A stretch of 64,000 nucleotides of DNA from Hydrotalea sandarakina (GCF_003254115.1 NZ_QKZV01000005.1:1-64000), one strand, 5' to 3'; shown: positions 17,211 to 26,702, numbered from the stretch's first letter. Program-made: numbers and translations. The notes: generated by a model not told the origin, from the sequence alone.

Positions 17211-18998
17211 ATGAAATTACTATTACAATATCTTAAACCTTACAAATGGCTAATTGCATTGGCCTTACTGTTGGCTGCCATCAACCAGGTATTTTCCATG
17301 TTCGACCCTTTACTGTTTGGTAAATTAATTGACCGATACTCGAACCATCCCCATTTTTTTGACCGTGCCAAAACATTACCACGTACCGAATGGCAATATA
17401 TTTATGGTGTATTAGGGTTTTTAGGTTTAATGGTAGGTACAGCTATGGTAAGCAGAATTGCCAAATCATTTCAGGATTATGCCGTGAACGTAATTATACA
17501 AAAATTTGGTGCAGCATTATTTACCGATGGCTTAAAGCATAGCATGCGCCTGCCTTATCAAGATTTTGAAGACCAGCGCAGTGGTGAAACCCTTTCCATT
17601 TTAACAAAAGCAAGAGCTGATTGTGAAAAATTTATAGGGTATTTTATTAATGTATTATTTGGCATATTGGTTGGTGTTATTTTCGTTTCAGTTTATGCCT
17701 TTCATATTCATTGGAGCATTATGCCCACATATGTAATTGGCATTGCCGTTTTATCATGGCTAACCAACAAACTAAGTAATAAAATAAAAACCATTCAAAA
17801 ACGTATTGTTCGCGAAACAACCACCTTGGCTGGTGCTACTACAGAAAGTTTAAGAAATATTGAATTGGTAAAAAGTTTGGGGCTAACCGATCAAGAAATA
17901 AAGCGCCTGAACAACAATACCTATAAAATTTTGGGGCTTGAATTAAAAAAAGTAAAAAGCATTCGTACCATTGGTTTTATACAAGGCACATTTGTAAACC
18001 TGCTTCGGCAAATTATTATGTTGGTATTAATGTGGTTGATCTTTAAAGATATACTAACTACCGGCCAGCAAATAACTTTACAGTTTTACAGCTTTTTTAT
18101 TTTTGGCCCATTACAAGAAATTGGCAATATTCTTTTAAGCTATAGGGAAGCTGAAGCATCCATTAATAACTTTCATCATTTAATGAGCAAAGCCCCCGAT
18201 CATATTCCTGCCAGCCCTCAACAAATAGGCGATATTGAATCACTAACTTTTGAACAGGTAAGTTTTCAACACCAAACAGCCAATTATAAGGCCATTGACG
18301 GTATTTCATTTAAAGTACGTCAAGGAGAAACCGTTGCTTTTGTAGGACCAAGTGGAGCAGGAAAAAGTACGTTGGTAAAACTTTTAACCGGTTTATATAG
18401 GCCGAGGGAAGGCAACATTTATTACAACGGCATTAATGGAAACGAACTAAATTTTGATGACTTACGCAATCAAATTGGTATTGTTACACAAGATACCCAA
18501 CTATTTGCGGGCACCATTAAAGAAAACTTGTTATTTGTAAAACCCAATGCTACCGATGATGAAATTATTGAAGCATTACAAAAAGCCAGTTGTAACCAAT
18601 TATTGGCAAAAGCCGACAATGGTATTGATACATTGATTGGTGAAAGTGGGCTAAAATTAAGCGGTGGTGAAAAACAACGCATTTCTATTGCACGTGCATT
18701 AATAAGGAAACCCCATTTATTATTATTTGATGAAGCTACCAGTGCATTAGACTCTATAACAGAGGAAGAAATTACAAACACTATTAAACAAGTATCCAAC
18801 GAGAAAGCACAAATAACTGTTTTAATTGCACACCGTTTAAGTACCATTATGCATGCTGATAGAATTTATGTATTGGAAAAAGGACAGATTGTAGAAACCG
18901 GCACCCATGAAAGTTTAGTAGCGTTAAAAGGCTTATACTATGCCATGTGGCGACAGCAAATTGGCGAAAGAAAACTTTCTACCATTCACCAATTATAG
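17211..18998 (+). CDS. ABC exporter, fused permease-ATPase (MsbA-like)
   Basis: A 595-residue half-transporter: six-helix type-1 exporter membrane domain (about 1-320) and a C-terminal nucleotide-binding domain with Walker A GPSGAGKST, Q-loop in VTQDTQLF, signature LSGGEKQR, Walker B LLLFDEATSALD and switch His in AHRLS. It would work as a homodimer moving lipids, peptides or drugs outward. Length and layout match MsbA/multidrug exporters; lipid A-core flipping is possible but unproven. A strong intrinsic terminator follows 26 bp after the stop. Confidence 0.85.
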   Translation: MKLLLQYLKPYKWLIALALLLAAINQVFSMFDPLLFGKLIDRYSNHPHFFDRAKTLPRTEWQYIYGVLGFLGLMVGTAMVSRIAKSFQDYAVNVIIQKFGAALFTDGLKHSMRLPYQDFEDQRSGETLSILTKARADCEKFIGYFINVLFGILVGVIFVSVYAFHIHWSIMPTYVIGIAVLSWLTNKLSNKIKTIQKRIVRETTTLAGATTESLRNIELVKSLGLTDQEIKRLNNNTYKILGLELKKVKSIRTIGFIQGTFVNLLRQIIMLVLMWLIFKDILTTGQQITLQFYSFFIFGPLQEIGNILLSYREAEASINNFHHLMSKAPDHIPASPQQIGDIESLTFEQVSFQHQTANYKAIDGISFKVRQGETVAFVGPSGAGKSTLVKLLTGLYRPREGNIYYNGINGNELNFDDLRNQIGIVTQDTQLFAGTIKENLLFVKPNATDDEIIEALQKASCNQLLAKADNGIDTLIGESGLKLSGGEKQRISIARALIRKPHLLLFDEATSALDSITEEEITNTIKQVSNEKAQITVLIAHRLSTIMHADRIYVLEKGQIVETGTHESLVALKGLYYAMWRQQIGERKLSTIHQL

Positions 18999-19023
18999 CA
19001 AAGAAAAAACTTTACACAAATAC

Positions 19024-19058
19024 AAAGGCCCCTCCGTAATGGAATAGGGCCTTTTTTT
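19024..19058 (+). terminator. Intrinsic terminator after the ABC exporter
   Basis: An 8-bp perfect stem (AAAGGCCC at 19024-19031 with GGGCCTTT at 19047-19054) with a 15-nt loop, continuing into a run of seven T. It lies between the convergent ABC exporter and TonB receptor genes. Confidence 0.85.
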
Positions 19059-19076
19059 CTACCAAAACCAAACCTC

Positions 19077-21620
19077 TTAACTGCTTTTCTTTAAATTATA
19101 ACTCAAAGGAAAATATATTTTTATGGATATATTTCTACCCATATTATAAATACCATGTTCACGTGGATTATCATTAGGGCCGGGATTCTTATAGTCGCCA
19201 TAAAAATATTTTAATCGACTCAGATGATCCCAATAGGCTAAATTCAACAAGTTATTACCTAATACGTATAAATTAAATAACACTTCACCCTTTTTATTCA
19301 TCACACTTCCACCAATACCACCGTTTAATAAAGCATATCCGGGTGTTGGTGTTTCTGTTCCATAAGCACTGAAAATTCTATTTTGTGTTGCATAATATTC
19401 CAATTGCACTTTTACAAACGCATTTTTTATATTCATTTTAGGCAAAGAAAAATTATAGCGTAACTCCGATATACCATGAGCAGGTGGAATTAAAGGCAAA
19501 TACTTTTCAGAATCAGCAACTGCTTTACCATCCACCCCTTTATTAATGGCATTTACTACGGATAAACTATTTTCAAAATGAAGTTGTTTAATGGGATGCA
19601 AATCAACACTCAATTCGCCGCCCCACAAATTAGCTTTTGATGCCACAAATTTAAATGTTTGATTACCCTGTACTATGACAGAATCACCACCGTTAACGCT
19701 TAACAACTTTTGGTTATAAATATAATTGTTAATAACATTATTGAACAAGCTTACTTGTATAACGGCATATTTTGAACTATAAACCAAACCAACATCTTGT
19801 TGTAAACTAAATTCAGGTTTTAATTGATCACTGCCAATTTGGTAAATATTGGTACCGGGGTGTACACCATTGGCCGATAGCTCAGCAATATTAGGCGCTC
19901 TGTATCCTCGTGATAAATTGGCTTTTACCGAAAGTTTCTCTGTAAAATTATATGTGGCACCTATGCTACCTGAAAAGCCGGAAAAATTGTGTTTGTAAGC
20001 TGAAAATACTTTTTGAGCACCAACAGTATCGGCACCATAAACAGGCATATCAAAACCTGTAACCGGGTTAGCATCGGTATATAGTGCTTGATTATTAAAT
20101 GAACGCCCATCTAATCTTGCTCCACCGGCAATATCTAATTTTCCGAATGTTTTCTTACCTAAAATAAATCCACCAACATCAAATTGATGATAATTAGGTA
20201 TCACAAATTCGGTACCGTTAGTAACAGTATTATTTTGATACATGCCATTTACTCCTGCAGTTATATCCCAATTATTCAATGAAGGGAAATGATACTTCAC
20301 ATCATAAGTATAAGTTTGTAATTGCAAGTCAAGCCCGGGAATAGTAAATAATTCCGGATGGCTATATTCTCTTCTTCGGCTGTTTTGAAAACCAAGATTT
20401 ACATCTAAACGGCTTTCACCTAAAATAAAATTATTGCTCCAATACACACGGGCATGTTGCACATGTTGGTGTAACTTTTCAATAGTATAACTGTTTAAAT
20501 CATGCTCAGAAACAATTTGTCTTACCGTATCAATTTCAGTTATTTGTCGGGTAAATTTCCAGGTAGCACTATCTCGGCTTCCGTCGGGTATTTCTTGCAA
20601 ATCATCGAATAAAACTACGTTAAGATGTGAGTACCCCCATTTGCGATGTAAGCCCAAGGATGCATTAGCATCTGTTTCGCGAAAAGCAGTACCAAACACA
20701 CGACCATCTACTTTATTTTGGTAATCAACTGCTTGCTTGTGCGATACACGAGCCATCCATTCAAAGCCATTTTTGGTAGCACCCAACATAGCCGACCCAC
20801 CAATAAACTTATTGTTGGTTTGATAGTTCAATAAAACATCACCAATCATTTTACCTTCAGGAGCAGGTTGGGTTGGTATAAGGTTTACCACACCGGCCAA
20901 AGCATCAGAGCCATAAGATAAACTGGCAGGGCCTTTAATTACTTCTACCCTATCAACACTAAATTGATCAATTTCAATACCATGTTCATCGCCCCATTGC
21001 TGGCCTTCTTGCCTTACACCATCGTACAAAGTAAGTATTCTGTTATAGCCCAATCCACGAATAATGGGTTTTGAAACATTAGGGCCTGTTGTTACAGTTT
21101 GCACACCCGGAATTTTTGCAATAGCATCAATAGCATTGGTAGCTGTATTCGACAATAAATAACTATGATTCACAGTAACCACCGGTACAGGACTACGTTT
21201 TATTTGTGTGGCTTTAGAAGTACCTGTTACAACCACTTCACCAATTTCAGCGGCACTTTCGTTTAAAGAAAAATTAACTGTTACATTACCTTTTAGTGCC
21301 ACATTTTTTGTTACGGTAGCATAACCAACAAATTTTACTTCTACCAAAAAATTACCAATAGGCAATCCTTTTATTTCATAATCACCATTATCATTTGTAA
21401 TGACACCCAACTTTAAATCGGGTATGGTTACGGTAGCACCGACTAAAGGTTTATGGGTATTGGCATCAACTACTTTTCCGGTTAATACAGAGGGGTTGGG
21501 ATTATCAACATGATTAGCCAACAAAATTTGAGGTATTAATAAAACAGCAAACACATAAATCGGCAAAGCCAATATTTTCATTTTTAGCATCATATTTAAT
21601 TCATTAAAACAATAAAACAT
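19077..21620 (-). CDS. TonB-dependent outer-membrane receptor with carboxypeptidase-regulatory N-domain
   Basis: An 847-residue receptor. After the signal peptide (best start one of the ATGs at 21593, 21590 or 21581 giving MKILALPIYVFAVLLIPQ) come a CarboxypepD-reg-like domain (VLTGKVVDANTHKPLVGATV), the plug (VPVVTVNHSYLLSNTATNAIDAIAKIPGVQ, with RGLGYNRILTLYDG), and a long barrel with the PNIAEL motif. It takes up a ligand by TonB energy. The substrate is not stated by the sequence. A small RGPP-tailed protein is encoded 26 bp upstream in the same operon, a pairing I associate with metal-type receptors; copper is an inference from the MbnP module 4 kb away. Confidence 0.85.
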   Translation of the reverse strand: MFYCFNELNMMLKMKILALPIYVFAVLLIPQILLANHVDNPNPSVLTGKVVDANTHKPLVGATVTIPDLKLGVITNDNGDYEIKGLPIGNFLVEVKFVGYATVTKNVALKGNVTVNFSLNESAAEIGEVVVTGTSKATQIKRSPVPVVTVNHSYLLSNTATNAIDAIAKIPGVQTVTTGPNVSKPIIRGLGYNRILTLYDGVRQEGQQWGDEHGIEIDQFSVDRVEVIKGPASLSYGSDALAGVVNLIPTQPAPEGKMIGDVLLNYQTNNKFIGGSAMLGATKNGFEWMARVSHKQAVDYQNKVDGRVFGTAFRETDANASLGLHRKWGYSHLNVVLFDDLQEIPDGSRDSATWKFTRQITEIDTVRQIVSEHDLNSYTIEKLHQHVQHARVYWSNNFILGESRLDVNLGFQNSRRREYSHPELFTIPGLDLQLQTYTYDVKYHFPSLNNWDITAGVNGMYQNNTVTNGTEFVIPNYHQFDVGGFILGKKTFGKLDIAGGARLDGRSFNNQALYTDANPVTGFDMPVYGADTVGAQKVFSAYKHNFSGFSGSIGATYNFTEKLSVKANLSRGYRAPNIAELSANGVHPGTNIYQIGSDQLKPEFSLQQDVGLVYSSKYAVIQVSLFNNVINNYIYNQKLLSVNGGDSVIVQGNQTFKFVASKANLWGGELSVDLHPIKQLHFENSLSVVNAINKGVDGKAVADSEKYLPLIPPAHGISELRYNFSLPKMNIKNAFVKVQLEYYATQNRIFSAYGTETPTPGYALLNGGIGGSVMNKKGEVLFNLYVLGNNLLNLAYWDHLSRLKYFYGDYKNPGPNDNPREHGIYNMGRNISIKIYFPLSYNLKKSS

Positions 21621-21646
21621 TCATTTAACTGCAAGCAGCATTAATA

Positions 21647-21991
21647 TTAGAATGTTTTAACCGGGGGGCCTCGGGAAGTAGCAACTTTTACCGTGCTACT
21701 GACAATAGATTCGTTGAATGTGTTTTGATAAGGAGTATGAGAAAATACAGTAAGAATAGAGGGTGAGGTTACCGCAGGAAGGTAAGGCATTACCACTACC
21801 ACATTATTTACATCGCAACTATACCCTACAGTATGCACAATAGCACCATTTTTGGGCATAGCTACTGCTGCAGGCATATCGGTATGCTTAGCCAGCCAAT
21901 AATGCAACCATTGCTTGGGAGTATTAGCCAGCAATAGAAGCAAGACGAAGAAAGAGGCCGTAAAAAAAGATATGTATTTTTTTTGCCGCAA
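21647..21991 (-). CDS. Small membrane-anchored protein with C-terminal RGPP motif
   Basis: About 115 residues if translation begins at the TTG at 21989-21991 (reading RQKKYISFFTASFFVLLLLL). An upstream TTG at 22013-22015 overlaps a perfect -7 promoter element and is thus unlikely to be the start; no usable ATG exists before the hydrophobic helix. After the helix come KQWLHYWLAKHTD with two His, a stretch with one Cys (GYSCD), and the tail TSRGPPVKTF. It is a recurrent but uncharacterised Bacteroidota type found just before TonB receptors, here 26 bp upstream of one. The His residues and the pairing suggest a role in metal sensing or handling, but this is inference. Confidence 0.55.
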   Translation of the reverse strand: MRQKKYISFFTASFFVLLLLLANTPKQWLHYWLAKHTDMPAAVAMPKNGAIVHTVGYSCDVNNVVVVMPYLPAVTSPSILTVFSHTPYQNTFNESIVSSTVKVATSRGPPVKTF

Positions 21992-22012
21992 GTAATTTTT
22001 GTTACAATGTTG

Positions 22013-22020
22013 CAAATGTA
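22013..22020 (-). promoter_or_regulatory. Predicted -7 promoter element for the RGPP protein/TonB receptor operon
   Basis: Minus-strand TACATTTG is a perfect TAnnTTTG match. It lies 22 bp upstream of the proposed TTG start at 21991. No convincing -33 TTTG is found at the usual spacing. Confidence 0.4.
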
Positions 22021-22177
22021 GCGTGTAAAGAACAAAAATTGCTCATAACCCATGTTTTTTTAAAAAAAATAGGATGAACGGTTTGGCAGAATTAACCAAC
22101 CGGGCAAAAAAAATACAACAAGCAGCATTTACCATTTCAAAATGTCCTATATTTAAGGGTAACTATTTATCCCCGCA

Positions 22178-22756
22178 ATGACAGAACAGGCAATAATACA
22201 AGGATGTATGCAAAACGATCCTATTGCACAGCGCGAGTTGTACAACAGATATAGCCCCAAAATGTTATCTGTATGTTACCGTTTTGCACATAATAAACAG
22301 GATGCGGAGGATATGTTGCAAGAAGGCTTTATTAAAATATTTACCCAAATTCATTCATTTCAAAACAGAGGTGCTTTTGAGGGCTGGATTAGAAGAATAA
22401 TGGTACACACTTGCATTAATTTTTTAAAGAAGAATAAGAAATTTAATGAAAGTGTTGAATTGGATTATGCTACGCATCTTTCAGCACGTGAGGAAACCAT
22501 TCCTTCTGTTTTGCAAGGGAAACAAATTATAGAATGTATCAGGCAATTGCCTATTGGCTATAGAACGGTTTTAAACTTATATGCGATAGAAGGGTATAGC
22601 CATAAAGAAATTGCTGATATGCTAGACATTGAAGAAAGTACGAGCCGAAGCCAATACACCAGAGCCAAAACTATGCTGGAAAATATATTAATAAAACGAA
22701 AAATTGTGGACAGCCCGAAACCGGAATACAACTGGCTGGCAGTTTTTAGTAAATAA
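22178..22756 (+). CDS. ECF RNA polymerase sigma factor
   Basis: A 192-residue sigma-70 family protein. Region 2 is visible as RELYNRYSPKMLSVCYRFAHNKQDAEDMLQEGF with the WIRRIMVHTCINFLKK that follows; region 4 as LPIGYRTVLNLYAIEGYSHKEIADMLDIEESTSRSQ, a helix-turn-helix. No region 1 or 3, so it is of the extracytoplasmic function type. It is followed 11 bp later by a single-span membrane protein of the anti-sigma position. A near-consensus -7 element (TATATTTA) lies about 20 bp before the ATG, hinting at its own promoter. The stimulus is unknown. Confidence 0.9.
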   Translation: MTEQAIIQGCMQNDPIAQRELYNRYSPKMLSVCYRFAHNKQDAEDMLQEGFIKIFTQIHSFQNRGAFEGWIRRIMVHTCINFLKKNKKFNESVELDYATHLSAREETIPSVLQGKQIIECIRQLPIGYRTVLNLYAIEGYSHKEIADMLDIEESTSRSQYTRAKTMLENILIKRKIVDSPKPEYNWLAVFSK

Positions 22757-22767
22757 GTGCGGGTATA

Positions 22768-24225
22768 ATGGAAAGCAATTTTCGTAAATATGATGAATTT
22801 GAACAATTCTTGCAAGACGAGGTGAAAAACCATCGTATGTATCCCTCTGAGCAAGTATGGGATAAAATACGTACTGAACTTCATGGAAAAGGTTCATGGA
22901 AAGCACTTACTTTTATTGCCATCTTCATTATTCTGTCACTCACCATTACTACCATATACAATTACCCGCCCAAAAATATTTTCACCAAAACATATACCCC
23001 TATTTCAATTGCCAGTCTTAATTCGGTAAATGGTAAAGTGGGTACTGATGAAAAAACTACTTTATTGGAACAAAGTATCAATCCTTCTGCCTTAACAAAT
23101 AAAACCATTAATAAAATTAACCAAAACCTTTACACCACTTCATATAGCGAAAATCATGCCACTGCTTTGCATCAATTGAAAGTAGAAGATAAAAACATGA
23201 TTATTTCAGCTAATTCACTCAATCATACTTTACAAAATGTTTCCATTATAAGTAAACATATCAATGCAAACAATGATTTACCGGAATTAATACCTACAGA
23301 AAGTTTTAAAAACAATAGTTATCCTTCTGGCAATACCCAAACAATGACAGGATCAGGTTTTGTATTGTATCCGAACTTTAATTTGCTCAATCAGAAAAAC
23401 AGAGAAGTGGGGTATAAAAAAAGTATAACAACTACTGCATATAACAATAGCAAACGCATTAACAATGAATGGAAGCTTTCTAAATTTTCCTATCAGTTAT
23501 ATATCACACCGTCAATCAGCTACCGTAATCTGGAAGACAATCAAGAGCGTTTAAACTATGCGCAACTTAGCACTTTTGCACTGAATAGTCCTGTCAATTC
23601 TAATAACCTTGTCAATAATAATGTGAATGCCGTGGTACACCACAAGCCGGCATTAGGAATGGAGGCAGGTGGTGCTATTTTATACCGACTCAATAAAAAT
23701 TTACAAATTAAAACCGGGCTGCAATTCAATATTCGTCAATATTACATTGATGCCTATTGGGCACCGTTCAATATAGCTACCATAGCTTATGTACGCAATC
23801 ATCAGTTAGATTCTGTAAATATGCTATCGGCCTATAGCAATACAAGTGGTTATCAAAATGCCAAATTAGATAACAAGTTGTACCAAATATCAATGCCTAT
23901 TGGATTACAATGGAGTTTCTTACCCAATAGCAAAATTGGCGTTGATGCAGGTATTACCTTCCAACCTACACTTACTTTAAACAAAAATGTTTACCTGCTT
24001 TCAACCGATTATAAATATTATACCAATGGCGCATCCTTTTTTAGAAAATGGAATGCTAATACCGGTGTAGATTTAAATATTACCTACAAAACAGCCAACC
24101 GTACTTGGTTCATTGGTCCGCAAATTCGCTATCAACACTTCCCTACGTATAACGACTTATATCCCATTAAAGAATTTAGATGGGATTATGGCATAAAAGT
24201 GGGCTTTACACAACCTATTCGTTAA
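22768..24225 (+). CDS. Putative anti-sigma-like membrane protein with C-terminal barrel-like domain
   Basis: A 485-residue protein. The N-terminus (about 1-44) is soluble and rich in acidic residues, with the pattern EFEQFLQDEVKNHRMYPSEQVWDKI seen in proteins encoded after ECF sigma factors in Bacteroidota; a single membrane helix follows (about 47-66). The periplasmic part has a low-complexity Asn/Thr-rich linker (about 70-240) and then about 240 residues of alternating strands (MEAGGAILYRLNKNLQIKTGLQFNI, IGVDAGITFQPTL) ending IKVGFTQPIR, resembling outer-membrane barrel domains. It has no cleavable signal peptide. Anti-sigma role is inferred from position and topology. Confidence 0.55.
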   Translation: MESNFRKYDEFEQFLQDEVKNHRMYPSEQVWDKIRTELHGKGSWKALTFIAIFIILSLTITTIYNYPPKNIFTKTYTPISIASLNSVNGKVGTDEKTTLLEQSINPSALTNKTINKINQNLYTTSYSENHATALHQLKVEDKNMIISANSLNHTLQNVSIISKHINANNDLPELIPTESFKNNSYPSGNTQTMTGSGFVLYPNFNLLNQKNREVGYKKSITTTAYNNSKRINNEWKLSKFSYQLYITPSISYRNLEDNQERLNYAQLSTFALNSPVNSNNLVNNNVNAVVHHKPALGMEAGGAILYRLNKNLQIKTGLQFNIRQYYIDAYWAPFNIATIAYVRNHQLDSVNMLSAYSNTSGYQNAKLDNKLYQISMPIGLQWSFLPNSKIGVDAGITFQPTLTLNKNVYLLSTDYKYYTNGASFFRKWNANTGVDLNITYKTANRTWFIGPQIRYQHFPTYNDLYPIKEFRWDYGIKVGFTQPIR

Positions 24226-24248
24226 AATAATACGCGCACAATCACAAC

Positions 24249-24282
24249 TTTGCACATTTTAGTAGGGTTTCGAATAATTTTG
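24249..24282 (+). promoter_or_regulatory. Predicted promoter for the hypothetical lipoprotein gene
   Basis: TTTG at 24249-24252 and TAATTTTG at 24275-24282 with 22 bp between them match the Bacteroidota -33/-7 pattern. The ATG of the next gene starts at 24287, so transcription would begin at or just before the start codon. Confidence 0.45.
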
Positions 24283-24286
24283 CAGC

Positions 24287-24880
24287 ATGAAAAAAATATT
24301 ACTGCTTTGTACTGTATTGGTTTTTATTGAGATGATAAATGGTTGTCATCAAAAGCAGAACAACAATAAATCAACTTCCAATAATGATACAACTGCTTTT
24401 TACCCCCTACATGAAATATTGTTAGAGGAATTGAAGGATGTAAAAAACACACCTTATTTTATGTATCAAATTAAAACTGGCAGTGCACATACAAAAAAGG
24501 ATTCTTCTGTTGTAAATCCTCAACAGTTCGAATATTTAGCACAGCCATTTTTATCCATTAATTTAAACAGTGATACTTTAAAACCCTATTTAAACGAATC
24601 TGTATTTCACGACTTATCAACCAATAGTTACAGCTTTACTTATACCCCAAAATCTAATAATGACACACTTCCAATTAAATCAATCATTGTTTTATTGAAT
24701 GATGACAACAATAATTCATTAAAAGATATTTTTATTCACAAAACGCTACACAATTCCGATACCGTTATTGATGAAGCACTGCACTGGAAGCCGGCCAAGT
24801 ATTTTACCATTGATAAAAAATATCTTTTAAAAGATTCTGTAATCAACAAAAGCAAATTGCTGGTAAACTGGCAACATTAA
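24287..24880 (+). CDS. Hypothetical lipoprotein
   Basis: A 197-residue protein with a signal peptide and lipobox-like Cys at residue 20 (MINGCHQ). The mature part has an Asn/Gln-rich start, then a soluble domain with alternating hydrophobic residues and DDNNNNSLKDIFIHK; no known domain recognised. It stands directly before uvrC (1 bp between stop and next ATG), so the two are probably on one transcript, although nothing suggests a role in DNA repair. Likely an outer- or inner-membrane lipoprotein of unknown function. Confidence 0.6.
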   Translation: MKKILLLCTVLVFIEMINGCHQKQNNNKSTSNNDTTAFYPLHEILLEELKDVKNTPYFMYQIKTGSAHTKKDSSVVNPQQFEYLAQPFLSINLNSDTLKPYLNESVFHDLSTNSYSFTYTPKSNNDTLPIKSIIVLLNDDNNNSLKDIFIHKTLHNSDTVIDEALHWKPAKYFTIDKKYLLKDSVINKSKLLVNWQH

Positions 24881-24881
24881 T

Positions 24882-26702
24882 ATGAACGCGGCAACATTTC
24901 AACAAATTGCACCTACTATTCCACATAAACCCGGTATATATAAATATTATGATGCCGAACAGCAATTACTGTACGTTGGGAAAGCAAAAGATTTAAGAAA
25001 ACGCGTAAGTTCCTACTTCAATAAAAACTTTACCGGATACAAAACCTTTGAATTAGTAAAACGCATTGAGCATATTGAATTTACAATAGTTGATTCGGAA
25101 CAAGATGCACTTTTGTTAGAAAACGCACTAATTAAGCAATACCAACCAAAATATAATATTAATCTAAAGGATGATAAAACTTACCCATATATAGTCATTA
25201 AACATGAACCTTTCCCAAGAATATTTTTAACCCGTCAGAAAATAAATGATGGGTCAGAATATTTAGGCCCTTTCAGCTCGGTTGGCAGTGTGCGTGAATT
25301 ATTGCATTTTATCAAGCAATATATTCCATTACGCACCTGTAAGCTTGCTTTAAATAACCAAAATATTCAAAAGCATAAATTCAAAGTTTGCCTTGAATAT
25401 CATTTAGGTAATTGCAAAGGCCCTTGCGAAGGGTTACAATCAGAGCAAGATTATAATCAGGGAATTCAACAAATTAAAGAAATTTTAAAAGGGAATTTAA
25501 GCCCTGTAATTCAAAGACTTAAAAATGAAATGCAGGAATACGCCAATGCTTTACAATTTGAAAAGGCTGCTGCCATCAAAAACAAATTGGCCTATTTAGA
25601 AAATTATCAAGCCAAGTCGGTTATTGTAAGTAAACAAGTAAATAACGTAGATGTATTTGCGATAGAGCAAGAAGGCGATACTGCTTTTGTTAGCTATTTA
25701 ATGGTAAACAACGGCACCATTGTACAAACGCATACCCGAAAAGTAGAAATGCAATTAGATGAAACCCCATCTGAAATTTTACCCTTACTGATTGTTGACA
25801 TCAGAAAAACATTTAACAGCACCTCTACAGAAATAATTGTTCCATTTGAAATAGATTATTCTGAAACGAATATCACCATTACCATACCAAAAGCAGGTGA
25901 CAAAAAGAAATTACTGGATTTGGCCACTAAAAATGTTCAGTACTTTAAAGAAGAGCTAAGAAGAAAGAAAACACTGCATTTAACTAGTAAAACCAATGAA
26001 GAAATGCTGTTGGTATTGGAAGAAATGAAGCAGTTGTTGCACTTGCCTCAAACGCCTTTACACATAGAATGTTTTGATAATTCTAATTTTCAAGGAAGTT
26101 ATCCTGTTTCAGCCATGGTATGCTTTAAGAATGGATTACCCAGCAAAAAAGATTACCGCCATTTTAATGTAAAGACAGTAAAAGGCATTAACGATTTTGC
26201 TACCATGTATGAAGTGGTTTATAGACGTTACAAACGTTTACAGGAAGAAAAGCAACCACTTCCTCAATTAGTAATCATTGATGGCGGTAAAGGACAATTA
26301 AACGCTGCTATTGAAGCCCTTAATGCCCTACAATTATTAGGCGAATTGACCGTTGTAGGATTGGCAAAAAATGAAGAGGAAATTTTTTTTCCTGGAGACA
26401 GTGAGTCATTAAAACTACCTTGGAATACAGAAAGTTTGTTATTAATTAGAAGAATAAGAGATGAAGTACACCGGTTTGGCATCACCTTTCATAGAAACAA
26501 GCGTTCGTTAGGCACTTTTAAAAACGAGCTGGAAAACATTAGCGGAATTGGGAAAGCTACTGCTGAAAAATTATTAAAACATTTCAAATCGGTAAAGAAT
26601 TTAAAAACTGCTTCGAAGGATGCATTAGTTCCCATAGTGGGCGAAAAAAAAGCAGCAACAATACTCGATTATTTCCAATCATTACCTTCCAATGAAAACT
26701 GA
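24882..26702 (+). CDS. uvrC: Excinuclease ABC subunit UvrC
   Basis: A 606-residue protein, near the 610 of E. coli UvrC. The N-terminal GIY-YIG nuclease domain shows KPGIYKYYDAEQQLLYVGKAKDLRKRVSSYF; a Cys cluster (CLEYHLGNCKGPCEG) follows; the UvrB-binding UVR motif lies at about 205-240; the second nuclease domain shows ECFDNSNFQGSYPVSAMVCF with DGGKGQLNAA; the C-terminus has helix-hairpin-helix repeats (LENISGIGKATAEKLLKHF). It makes the 3' and 5' incisions in nucleotide excision repair with UvrA and UvrB, neither of which is in the window. Confidence 0.96.
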   Translation: MNAATFQQIAPTIPHKPGIYKYYDAEQQLLYVGKAKDLRKRVSSYFNKNFTGYKTFELVKRIEHIEFTIVDSEQDALLLENALIKQYQPKYNINLKDDKTYPYIVIKHEPFPRIFLTRQKINDGSEYLGPFSSVGSVRELLHFIKQYIPLRTCKLALNNQNIQKHKFKVCLEYHLGNCKGPCEGLQSEQDYNQGIQQIKEILKGNLSPVIQRLKNEMQEYANALQFEKAAAIKNKLAYLENYQAKSVIVSKQVNNVDVFAIEQEGDTAFVSYLMVNNGTIVQTHTRKVEMQLDETPSEILPLLIVDIRKTFNSTSTEIIVPFEIDYSETNITITIPKAGDKKKLLDLATKNVQYFKEELRRKKTLHLTSKTNEEMLLVLEEMKQLLHLPQTPLHIECFDNSNFQGSYPVSAMVCFKNGLPSKKDYRHFNVKTVKGINDFATMYEVVYRRYKRLQEEKQPLPQLVIIDGGKGQLNAAIEALNALQLLGELTVVGLAKNEEEIFFPGDSESLKLPWNTESLLLIRRIRDEVHRFGITFHRNKRSLGTFKNELENISGIGKATAEKLLKHFKSVKNLKTASKDALVPIVGEKKAATILDYFQSLPSNEN

